A DNA stretch of 32,045 nt, from NCBI GenBank assembly GCA_038852315.1, contig JAWCKF010000020.1, forward strand, positions 1 through 32,045. The letters are read 5' to 3'. Below the pieces are notes generated by a model, which saw only the letters and a list, made by a program, of their open reading frames with translations, was not told the DNA's origin and did not search any database. Numbering within the stretch: the stretch's first letter is position 1; each line of letters starts with the position of its first letter. Origin of the DNA: COMBO-56-21 sp038852315 (lineage in GTDB: Archaea > Thermoplasmatota > Thermoplasmata > UBA10834). Of this stretch, positions 1-6,806 are shown in pieces. The translations under genes were made by a program, and so were the position numbers.

Positions 1-1453
1 TCTCCCTGAACATCAGGTCCTCTTCGCGCCTCAGCATCTCCTCTTCCTTGTACTTCAGAGGCTCTTTGATCTTCCTCAGCTCCTCCTCCTTTATCCTCAG
101 GTCCTCCTTTAGGCTCTGGACCTCCTGCTCCCTCACGGCCAGTGTCCTCTCAAGGCGCTGGTAGTCCTCCAGCTTCTCCAAGGTCTGCCTATCTATGCCC
201 TTACCGGCCGCGGCCGCAGCCTTCAACAGCTCGTCCTTCTGTCTGATGGCGACCTCGGCCTCCGCGAGCTTCGCCTCGAGCTCATGTATCCTGGCGATGT
301 GCTGCGCCTCCCTCTCGGCGAACTCATGGCTCTCTGCTATCAGCTCCTGCGCCGCCGGCAGCGCCTGAGATGGCGCGCTATCGGAGATGGTCAGCGAGCT
401 CTTGCTGAGAGCCTCCTCCTTCGCCAGCAGCTGCTTCCTCATCGCCTCCAGCTCCGCCTCCTTCTCTGCGAGCGCGATCTCCTTCCTCTTCAGGTCTTCG
501 GCCTCGGGAGGCAGCTCCGCGATGTTCGGCTCTATCCTCTCCTTGTACGCGTTCAGGGCTTCCTCGAGCTGCATTATCCTGAGCTCGAGGTTCTCCCTGT
601 TGGCCATCTCGGCCGCAAGCCTGTCCGCAAGGGCGCCTGCATCGCCGACGCCACCCTGCTGGCTCTTGATGAACTTGATTACGGCGATGCTCCCCCGCTT
701 GACGTTCTCGAGTTCCTCGGCGAGCTGTTTCGACTTTGCCCTCTCAGCCTCCAGCCAACTCTTCACCGTAGCGAGCTCCTCGATGACCGCCTGGGGGTCA
801 AAGCTGCCACTCTCAAACTCCCTCAGCTTCTCGCGGAGCGTCTCCCTGAGCTGTATGAGCTCAGCCTCCCTGGCTAGGATTTCGTCAGGGGTGACGCTCT
901 CGCTGGGACGTTCAGGCAGCTCAGTTTCTTCGAGCCAGACGCTCACATCATCCTCTTGTCCGGAGAGCCATCTGGCCAGCGAATCGCTCGGGCGAGGCTC
1001 GGAGTTCGCGACAGCGCTCTCCTGTTGGGCCCTGCGTTCGTCCGAAAGCCACTCGGAAAGCGCATCGTCCTCGCCCGCTAGCCAGCTCTCAAGTCCAACA
1101 GCTTTGCTGCCCGAATCCGTGAGGGATTGCGCACCCTCGATTATCTTCCCGGCGAGCTTCTCTCCGATACCCTTGACACTCGCGAGCTCGTCCACATGCG
1201 CGTTCTGGATGTCTTTTATGGAACGATAGCCCGCCTCGTAGAGGATGGCGGCTTTGGCCTCGCCTACGCCTGGTATCTGCTGAAGTTCCTCCAGACCCTT
1301 TCTGTCGAGCGTTCCACCATCTCCTACATCCTCGGGCCCAGAGCTGACCAGGGCGTGATAACAGTTCTCGCATCTCTTGGAGCCTGCCGGTGATCCATGT
1401 CCGCATATCGGACATGTCACCGTCTCTTCCTGACCCGCAGCATCCTTTCGCAT
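1..1453 (-). CDS. Zinc-ribbon, helix-hairpin-helix, coiled-coil protein (3' end outside window)
   Basis: The reading frame is open from an ATG at 1453 to the left edge, giving at least 484 residues with no stop, so the C-terminus is missing. A small zinc ribbon comes first (C14-P-I-C17, C28-E-N-C31). Two helix-hairpin-helix-like motifs follow: IPGVGEAKA near residues 60-68 and VKGIGEKLAGKI near 93-104. These usually bind DNA non-specifically. A linker carries four Trp-Leu motifs (W124, W135, W162, W173). From about residue 185 onward the protein is rich in Glu, Lys, Leu and Arg and looks like long coiled coil. The sequence AGGAG lies about 6 bases before the ATG and supports this start. Function is unknown; a DNA-associated structural or SMC-like accessory role is inference from the domains only. 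Confidence 0.85.
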   Translation of the reverse strand, partial: MRKDAAGQEETVTCPICGHGSPAGSKRCENCYHALVSSGPEDVGDGGTLDRKGLEELQQIPGVGEAKAAILYEAGYRSIKDIQNAHVDELASVKGIGEKLAGKIIEGAQSLTDSGSKAVGLESWLAGEDDALSEWLSDERRAQQESAVANSEPRPSDSLARWLSGQEDDVSVWLEETELPERPSESVTPDEILAREAELIQLRETLREKLREFESGSFDPQAVIEELATVKSWLEAERAKSKQLAEELENVKRGSIAVIKFIKSQQGGVGDAGALADRLAAEMANRENLELRIMQLEEALNAYKERIEPNIAELPPEAEDLKRKEIALAEKEAELEAMRKQLLAKEEALSKSSLTISDSAPSQALPAAQELIAESHEFAEREAQHIARIHELEAKLAEAEVAIRQKDELLKAAAAAGKGIDRQTLEKLEDYQRLERTLAVREQEVQSLKEDLRIKEEELRKIKEPLKYKEEEMLRREEDLMFRE

Positions 1454-1581
1454 CTGATTTCTCCTGACACGACAGTGCATCCTCGGAGGGGACTCAGAGG
1501 GGAGAGAGCACCATGAGCGAGTGCCGTATGAGCACTATCATCATGGCTGCTTGACTAGACGTGAGCTAAATAGCCAAGCTG

Positions 1582-1593
1582 GAATATTTATAG
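1582..1593 (+). promoter_or_regulatory. Candidate TATA box for hdrA
   Basis: The AT-rich element ATATTTATAG stands out in GC-rich surroundings. Transcription would be expected to start about 25 bases downstream, near 1615, leaving an unusually long leader of roughly 145 bases before the hdrA ATG. Support is composition and position only. Confidence 0.4.
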
Positions 1594-1646
1594 TTACGCC
1601 GCCTGGAACCAGCCGAAGAGAACAATCCTCCTGCGTAGGTTCATAT

Positions 1647-1659
1647 CCCTGGCCCAGGG
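1647..1659 (+). repeat. Perfect hairpin in hdrA leader
   Basis: CCCTGG and CCAGGG are perfect complements separated by a single C. As RNA the loop would need to open to at least three bases, so the real stem is about five pairs. It lies in the predicted 5' leader of hdrA. Confidence 0.4.
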
Positions 1660-1758
1660 GCCGCGTCCGTGGGCGCCAGTATCACCATACGGGCCACCAG
1701 GCCAGTCGTTCACCAAAACACACAATTACCCTGTTAAGCATTCAACAGCGTCACGTCC

Positions 1759-4203
1759 ATGGCCGCCGACCAACCAGAAGCTGAGAAGAAGCGCGAACCC
1801 GAGCGGGAGGAACGCATCGGTGTATACGTCTGTCACTGCGGCACGAACATTGCTGGGACGGTCGACTGCAAGGGCGTCGCTGAGTACGCTCAGGGGCTCA
1901 AGGGAGTGGTGGTGTCTAGAGACTACATCTACACGTGTTCTGAGCCAGGGCAGATGCAGATTGTTGAGGACATAAAGAGGTACAACCTCACGAAGGTGGT
2001 CGTAGCTTCATGCTCGCCGAAGATGCACGAAAAGACCTTCAGGAAGACCATCGAGGACGCGGGCCTCAACCCGTACGCGCTCGAGATGGTCAACTTGCGG
2101 GAACAGTGCTCATGGGTCCACAAGGACAAGGCCGAAGCGACCAAGAAGGCGAAGGACCTTGTGAGGGGAGGGGTCGCGCGCGCCACCCACCTTCAGCCGT
2201 TGTTCCCGAAGGAGGTCCCCATGTCCAAGGACGTCCTCGTGGTCGGGGGCGGCATCGCGGGCATATCGGCTGCGCTTGAGCTCGCGAACTCCGGATACAA
2301 GGTCTTTCTCGTCGAGAGGCAGCCCACGATAGGCGGTCGGATGGCGCAGCTGAGCAAGACCTTCCCCACGCTCGACTGCGCCCCCTGCATACTCAGCCCG
2401 AAGATGGTCGATGTGGGTGCCCATCCTAACATCGAGCTGTTTACGTGCGCCGAGGTGGTCGACTTCCAGGGCTTCCCCGGAAACTACAGGGCTAGGATAA
2501 GATTGGGCCCAAGGGGCGTCGACCCTAAGAAGTGCATCGGCTGTGCGAAATGCGAGAAGGTCTGTCCTGCGAAGACGCTGAACGAGTTCGAGGAGGGCCT
2601 CTACGAGAGGAAGGCCATCAGGAAGGTCTTTCCCCAAGCCGTCCCCGCGTCGTACGTGATCGACTTCAACATCTGCAAGAAGTGCGGTGCCTGCGCGAAG
2701 GTGTGCTCGGCGCACGCGATAGACATAGAGGACAAAGAGAAGTTCCGGGAGCTAGACGTCGGGGCCGTGGTCGTCGCGACAGGCTTCGACCTGTTCGACG
2801 TGAAGAAGCTGCACGAATATGATACTTCCCTCCCAGACGTGATAACAGCGACGCAGATGGAGCGCCTCATGATAAACGAGTGCGGCGCGGGCATGGTGCT
2901 TAAACGAAAAGCCGACGGGAACAGGGTGAAGAAGGTGGCCTTCGTCCTGTGCGCCGGCTCGCGCACGAGGAAGACAGGGGTGCCCTACTGCAGCAAGATC
3001 TGCTGCAACTACGCCATAAAGCAGGCGGTCATACTGCGCAAGACCTTCCCCTACATGCAGGTCTACGTCTACTACATCGACATCCGTGCGGCAGGCCGGG
3101 GCTTCGAGGAGTTCTATGTTCGCTCGCAGGAAGAGTTCGGCGTCAAGTACGTCCACGGGAAGGTCTCGGACATCCAGAAGGGCAAGAACGGCATAATGGT
3201 GAGGGCAGAGGACGTCACCCTCGGCGAGATAATCGAGAACGAGTTTGACATGGTCGTGCTCTGCACCGCCATGCTTCCTTCGAAGGGCACGGCCGAGCTG
3301 GCTAAGCTGCTCAAGATGCCGCTTGGCGAGGACGGCTTCGTCTCCGAGAAGCATCCGAAGCTCGACCCTGTCGCGACGCACAGGCCAGGGCTGTTCGCAG
3401 CGGGAACTGTGCTCGGCCCGAAGGATGTCAGGGACAGCGTCGTAGACGGCAGGAGCACTGCCGCGCACGTCATCGAGTTCCTCGGCACGGGCAAGATGTC
3501 GATAGATCCTTCCAAGGCTTTCGTCGCCGACGGCACGAAGTGCACCAAGTGGAAGGCCTGCGAGGCAGTGTGCCCCGCGAAGGCGATAACCGTGGACGAG
3601 TTCCCGAACGTGGACTCGATAGCGTGCATCGGATGCGGGGCGTGCGTGGCAGAGTGCCCAGAGGGCGTCCTTGATCTTGCGCACTACACGAGAGCCCAGG
3701 TGGATGCGGAGATCGAAGGCATACTCAGTGGCGAGGGTGAGGACATACGCATAATCGGTTTCTTCGGCGACGTGCTTGCATACGTCGCTGCGGACACGGC
3801 AGGGACGGCGCGCATGGAGTATCCTCCCAGTGTGCGGATGATGCGAGTCCCGTCGGCTGCAAGGATCGGCAGGCGTGAGATACTGCTGGCGTTCGCGCAC
3901 GGTGCAGACGGCGTCATGCTCTCGGACGAGGAGGGTGGGGAGCTGGCGCACATAGTGGAGGAGCGACTGAGGGCACTTGAGCGCGAACTTGAGGAGCTCG
4001 GGATAGGTCGGGACAGAGTCACCTTCATTCCGATGCTGCTGCCGGTGTACAAGGTGCTGCCCAAGTACATCGACACATTCGACAAGAAGATCAAGCAGTT
4101 GGGCAGACTGTCAGAGGAGACGAGGGCCAAGGCACGAGCAGCTGCCGATAGGAAAGCGACCCCAGTGTTCGGTCCGAGGAGTGCCGCGCACGTGAGTAGC
4201 TGA
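1759..4203 (+). CDS. hdrA: HdrA-like CoB-CoM heterodisulfide reductase subunit A with C-terminal FlpD-like domain
   Basis: An 814-residue iron-sulfur flavoprotein of the HdrA family, which bifurcates electrons from FAD between ferredoxin and a disulfide or other acceptor in cytosolic complexes. The N-terminal HdrA domain has C25-H-C27. The FAD Rossmann motif GGGIAG is at 163-168, followed by the LDCAPCILSP cysteines (C207, C210). Two canonical 4Fe-4S motifs follow (C259/262/265/269 and C306/309/312/316). The C-terminal ferredoxin pair is altered: the first motif has Trp598 instead of its second cysteine (C595, C601, C605), while the second is intact (C623/626/629/633). Residues about 663-775 resemble FlpD/MvhD but lack every cysteine of that family. 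An in-frame stop at 1735 makes ATG 1759 the first start. No hdrB, hdrC or hydrogenase gene lies nearby, so the partner is unknown. Confidence 0.93.
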   Translation: MAADQPEAEKKREPEREERIGVYVCHCGTNIAGTVDCKGVAEYAQGLKGVVVSRDYIYTCSEPGQMQIVEDIKRYNLTKVVVASCSPKMHEKTFRKTIEDAGLNPYALEMVNLREQCSWVHKDKAEATKKAKDLVRGGVARATHLQPLFPKEVPMSKDVLVVGGGIAGISAALELANSGYKVFLVERQPTIGGRMAQLSKTFPTLDCAPCILSPKMVDVGAHPNIELFTCAEVVDFQGFPGNYRARIRLGPRGVDPKKCIGCAKCEKVCPAKTLNEFEEGLYERKAIRKVFPQAVPASYVIDFNICKKCGACAKVCSAHAIDIEDKEKFRELDVGAVVVATGFDLFDVKKLHEYDTSLPDVITATQMERLMINECGAGMVLKRKADGNRVKKVAFVLCAGSRTRKTGVPYCSKICCNYAIKQAVILRKTFPYMQVYVYYIDIRAAGRGFEEFYVRSQEEFGVKYVHGKVSDIQKGKNGIMVRAEDVTLGEIIENEFDMVVLCTAMLPSKGTAELAKLLKMPLGEDGFVSEKHPKLDPVATHRPGLFAAGTVLGPKDVRDSVVDGRSTAAHVIEFLGTGKMSIDPSKAFVADGTKCTKWKACEAVCPAKAITVDEFPNVDSIACIGCGACVAECPEGVLDLAHYTRAQVDAEIEGILSGEGEDIRIIGFFGDVLAYVAADTAGTARMEYPPSVRMMRVPSAARIGRREILLAFAHGADGVMLSDEEGGELAHIVEERLRALERELEELGIGRDRVTFIPMLLPVYKVLPKYIDTFDKKIKQLGRLSEETRAKARAAADRKATPVFGPRSAAHVSS

Positions 4204-4260
4204 CGCGCGCGCACACCCGTTGTATTGGCCAGCAAAGTATCTCCAGCCCTTCTAAACGTA

Positions 4261-4306
4261 TTTATATCGAGAGGCCCAATAAGAATCGTCATCCGCCAGC
4301 TGGCGG
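4261..4306 (+). promoter_or_regulatory. TATA box and 14-base palindrome upstream of small ORF
   Basis: TTTATATC at 4261-4268 is a good archaeal TATA box. The perfect palindrome CCGCCAGCTGGCGG occupies 4293-4306, just after the expected transcription start near 4290 and 16 bases before the ATG at 4323. It could be an operator or a leader hairpin. Confidence 0.5.
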
Positions 4307-4322
4307 CCGAAAGTGAGCTGCG

Positions 4323-4490
4323 ATGGAGAAGAGGGTGCTCGTAAAGATAAACAAGGACAAGACAGAGCTCACGCTCAGGGAGGTCCTCGACAAGATCAAG
4401 GAGCTCCAGGAGAAGAACCCTGATATGGACGTCTTTTTCGACGGGGACCAGTACGCCATCTGCGGCCGCCCGAGAAAAGCACCCGAGTGA
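4323..4490 (+). CDS. Small hypothetical protein, 55 residues
   Basis: A short ORF begins at ATG 4323 and ends at TGA 4488-4490. Its own TATA box lies about 55 bases upstream. The product is charged and soluble, with a Lys/Glu-rich central helix (LTLREVLDKIKELQEK) followed by DMDVFFDGDQYAICGRPRK, which looks like a beta-hairpin with one cysteine. Codon use resembles neighbouring genes, with G/C favoured at third positions. I do not recognise the family. It precedes the DUF531 gene on the same strand by 45 bases and may be co-transcribed with it. That it is a real gene is inference from promoter, codon use and a folded-looking sequence. Confidence 0.6.
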   Translation: MEKRVLVKINKDKTELTLREVLDKIKELQEKNPDMDVFFDGDQYAICGRPRKAPE

Positions 4491-4535
4491 CCGTAAGGAT
4501 AAGGTGCGCCGGCACACCTACCCCACAGTGTCACC

Positions 4536-5066
4536 ATGGCAGGCAGGGTCACAATCGGTCTGTACAACTCGTACGACCCTGTGAGATTCCACGAATCTCA
4601 CAGGCGCGCACTCGCGAGGGCGGGCCCGCTCGCGCTAGCCTTCGACTGCAACCTCGCGACCTTCGGATTCCCTTACGCAAACGAACTATCGACGCCCACG
4701 GAGATCGCAGAGTGGGTGGCGACAACCACGAGCATCGGCGAGAGCGGGGCTTATCTGGTGGAGCTGGCTACGAAGGGAAGGTTTTCGTGCTTCGATTTTC
4801 CCAGGAAGGGCTTCCCACCGCAGCTGGGGGAGGTCGTCGTCACCACCAGAAGACCGCACCCGGAGAAGAGCGTGTCAGCACGAGATTTGAAGGGTGAGAT
4901 CGCCGCTGGGAAGTCGGTTCTGCTGCTTTTCGGCCTCGGTCCACACGGCCTGCCAAAGGAGGTGTTCGAGATGAGCCGAAAACACCTCGACATCACAGGA
5001 CGCGGCTACTCGCTTGAGACATGCACAGCCCTAGGTGCGGTCATCGGTTCGCTCTTGACAAGGTGA
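4536..5066 (+). CDS. DUF531 family protein, SPOUT-like
   Basis: A 176-residue protein beginning MAGRVTIGLYNSYDPVRF, matching the archaeal DUF531 family. The C-terminal third (LLFGLGPHGLPKEVFE, then YSLETCTALGAVIGSLL) looks like the knotted cofactor-binding region of SPOUT RNA methyltransferases: a glycine-rich loop, then a Ser/Thr-containing helix start. That supports a possible S-adenosylmethionine-dependent RNA-modifying role, but no substrate is known to me. No clear Shine-Dalgarno sequence precedes the ATG. The gene ends six bases before the stop of convergent purM, with no obvious terminator between them. Confidence 0.75.
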   Translation: MAGRVTIGLYNSYDPVRFHESHRRALARAGPLALAFDCNLATFGFPYANELSTPTEIAEWVATTTSIGESGAYLVELATKGRFSCFDFPRKGFPPQLGEVVVTTRRPHPEKSVSARDLKGEIAAGKSVLLLFGLGPHGLPKEVFEMSRKHLDITGRGYSLETCTALGAVIGSLLTR

Positions 5067-5072
5067 AGATGT

Positions 5073-6095
5073 TCAGTATTTCGTGTACCTGAGTCCCATA
5101 CTGGGAACCGATACACCTTCGCCCTTGACAGCTTTCCCGACCACCTTGGCGCCCTTTCCCGCCGCCTTCACGACGTCGGACGCAGCATCGTCGGGCACGA
5201 CGAGGGCGAACCCCATCCCCATGTTGAAGGTCTGGTACATCTCGGTGTCGCTGACTCCTCCAAGTTCCTGCATCACTCGGAATATCGGGTGTGGCTCCAT
5301 GGGGTCGTCGATTTCAAATCCGACACCCCTCTTCAGCCTGAGGAGGTTTCTCAATCCTCCGCCAGTGATGTTTGCCAGGCCCCTGACATCGTACTCAGCT
5401 AGTATCTTGAGCACCTGTCTCACGTATATCGTCGTGGGCTCCAGAAGCTCCAGTCCGACCGGCCTCTTGAGACCCTTCACCCTCTCTCTGTAGTCTATGC
5501 CGTTCTTCTCGAATATCTTTCTCGCGAGCGTGAGACCGTTCGAATGAATGCCCGAGCTGGGGAGCCCTATAAGGGCGTCCCCGGGCCTTATGCGGCTCCC
5601 TGTGACTATGCTCTTCTTGTGCACCACTCCCAGGCATGTGCCTGCGAGGTCGAAACCGCGGACCAGCTCAGGGAGCACCGCGATCTCGCCCCCTACGATG
5701 CTGATGTTCGAAAGCCGAGCCCCCTTCTCTAGCCCCTTCCCAATCTCGGCAGTTATCTTCTCGTTGGGTCGGTCGATCGCTATGTAGTCAACGAAGGCTA
5801 TGGGTTCGGATCCCACGCATATCGTGTCGTTGACGTTCATAGCTATGCAGTCTATTCCGACCGTATCCCATTTCCTCAGTGCGTCAGCCACGAGGAGCTT
5901 GGTGCCCACGCCGTCGGTGCATAGAGTAAGCGCGAAATCGCCGAAGTCCACCAAGCCAGCAAAGTGTCCTGGCAGGTCCATCGGCCTGCCGAAGCCCCTC
6001 CTTCTGTACCTGAGATGCCCTACAAGCGCAGCTATGCTGTCCGACTTCCTCTCTATGTCGACGCCGGCCTTAGCATACGTCATCCCTTTTGCCAT
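5073..6095 (-). CDS. purM: Phosphoribosylformylglycinamidine cyclo-ligase (AIR synthetase)
   Basis: A 340-residue PurM, which closes FGAM to aminoimidazole ribotide using ATP in the fifth step of purine synthesis. Family landmarks are visible. YAKAGVDI is the N-terminal phosphate-loop strand. CTDGVGTKLLVA is the conserved DGVGTK loop. GIDCIAMNVNDTICVGSEPIAFVDYIA and the later NITGGGLRNLLRL segment match the family core. Length is normal. GGGGGAG sits immediately before the ATG at 6095; an internal ATG at 6083, closer to the usual family start, is an alternative. No other purine gene is in the window, so purM stands alone here, divergent from rlmE. Confidence 0.95.
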   Translation of the reverse strand: MAKGMTYAKAGVDIERKSDSIAALVGHLRYRRRGFGRPMDLPGHFAGLVDFGDFALTLCTDGVGTKLLVADALRKWDTVGIDCIAMNVNDTICVGSEPIAFVDYIAIDRPNEKITAEIGKGLEKGARLSNISIVGGEIAVLPELVRGFDLAGTCLGVVHKKSIVTGSRIRPGDALIGLPSSGIHSNGLTLARKIFEKNGIDYRERVKGLKRPVGLELLEPTTIYVRQVLKILAEYDVRGLANITGGGLRNLLRLKRGVGFEIDDPMEPHPIFRVMQELGGVSDTEMYQTFNMGMGFALVVPDDAASDVVKAAGKGAKVVGKAVKGEGVSVPSMGLRYTKY

Positions 6096-6199
6096 GCTCC
6101 CCCTCTAGATGTGCGCACGTGGGCGAACGCAGACCGGGCCTAAACCTTTTGCCGTAACTGACAAAACCAATATGTGCCTGGAGCAGAATCCTATCGAGT

Positions 6200-6802
6200 G
6201 TGACCAAGAGGTGGAGGGCGGAGCGAAAAAGGGACTACTACTACCGCAGAGCGAAGGCGGAACACTATAGGTCGCGCGCAGCCTACAAGCTCAAGCAGAT
6301 CGACTCCCGGTTCGATCTGATACACGAGGGCGACACGATAGTGGATCTCGGTGCTTCGCCCGGCGGATGGTCGCAAGTCGCATCAGAGCTGGGCGGACCG
6401 GGGTCGAGGGTCTACGCGCTCGACCTCGAGAGGATGGCGGCGATCCCCGGGGTCGAATTTGTGAGGGGCGACATCAGGGACGAAACCGTCGTTGAGAGAC
6501 TTCTGCGCGCTATGCCAGACAAGGCGGACGTCGTGATCTCAGACATGTCTCCGGATATCAGCGGCAACTATTCGTACGACCATGCAAGGTCGGTCGAGCT
6601 GTGTGAACACGCCTTGAAGTTCGCTAGGAAAGTCCTGAGGAAGGGCGGCAACTTCTGCGTCAAGATGTTCTACGGCGATCTGAGCAAGCAGTATGTGAGG
6701 ACCGTAGGCGAGTACTTCGAACAGGTGTACATGCACCATCCGAAGGCCTCGCGCCCCTCCAGTTCCGAGATGTATGTCATAGGTCTGGGGTTCAGGGGTT
6801 GA
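6200..6802 (+). CDS. rlmE: 23S rRNA 2'-O-ribose methyltransferase RlmE/FtsJ
   Basis: A 200-residue FtsJ-family S-adenosylmethionine methyltransferase that methylates a ribose of large-subunit rRNA. The binding motif VDLGASPGGWSQVA is at about 48-61. The K-D-K-E catalytic tetrad fits as K30, D115, K155 and E190, offset by only eight or nine residues from the E. coli enzyme. Translation appears to begin at GTG 6200; the nearby ATG at 6174 is in another frame. The gene is divergent from purM and ends four bases before the stop of lhr on the opposite strand. Confidence 0.93.
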   Translation: MTKRWRAERKRDYYYRRAKAEHYRSRAAYKLKQIDSRFDLIHEGDTIVDLGASPGGWSQVASELGGPGSRVYALDLERMAAIPGVEFVRGDIRDETVVERLLRAMPDKADVVISDMSPDISGNYSYDHARSVELCEHALKFARKVLRKGGNFCVKMFYGDLSKQYVRTVGEYFEQVYMHHPKASRPSSSEMYVIGLGFRG

Positions 6803-6806
6803 TGGC

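Larger units (their letters stand above)
1454..1758. other. Divergent intergenic region upstream of hdrA
   Basis: This 305-base gap separates the minus-strand coiled-coil gene from hdrA. It holds a plus-strand TATA-like box, a perfect hairpin in the predicted hdrA leader, and a minus-strand TATA-like CTATTTAG (about 1566-1573) that could serve the coiled-coil gene with a long leader. A 13-codon ORF begins at 1513 after a purine-rich stretch, but nothing supports it being expressed. No RNA gene was recognised. Confidence 0.5.

Noticed and set aside
387..1229. Plus-strand frames of 197-280 codons at the left edge
   Set aside because: They are Ser/Ala- or Leu/Arg-rich mirror images of the minus-strand coiled-coil gene, whose zinc ribbon, HhH motifs and Shine-Dalgarno sequence are clear.
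2752..3951. A 399-codon frame antisense to hdrA
   Set aside because: It lies wholly inside hdrA on the opposite strand, its translation has no recognisable domain, and hdrA is certain from its motifs. Long antisense frames are common in GC-rich DNA.
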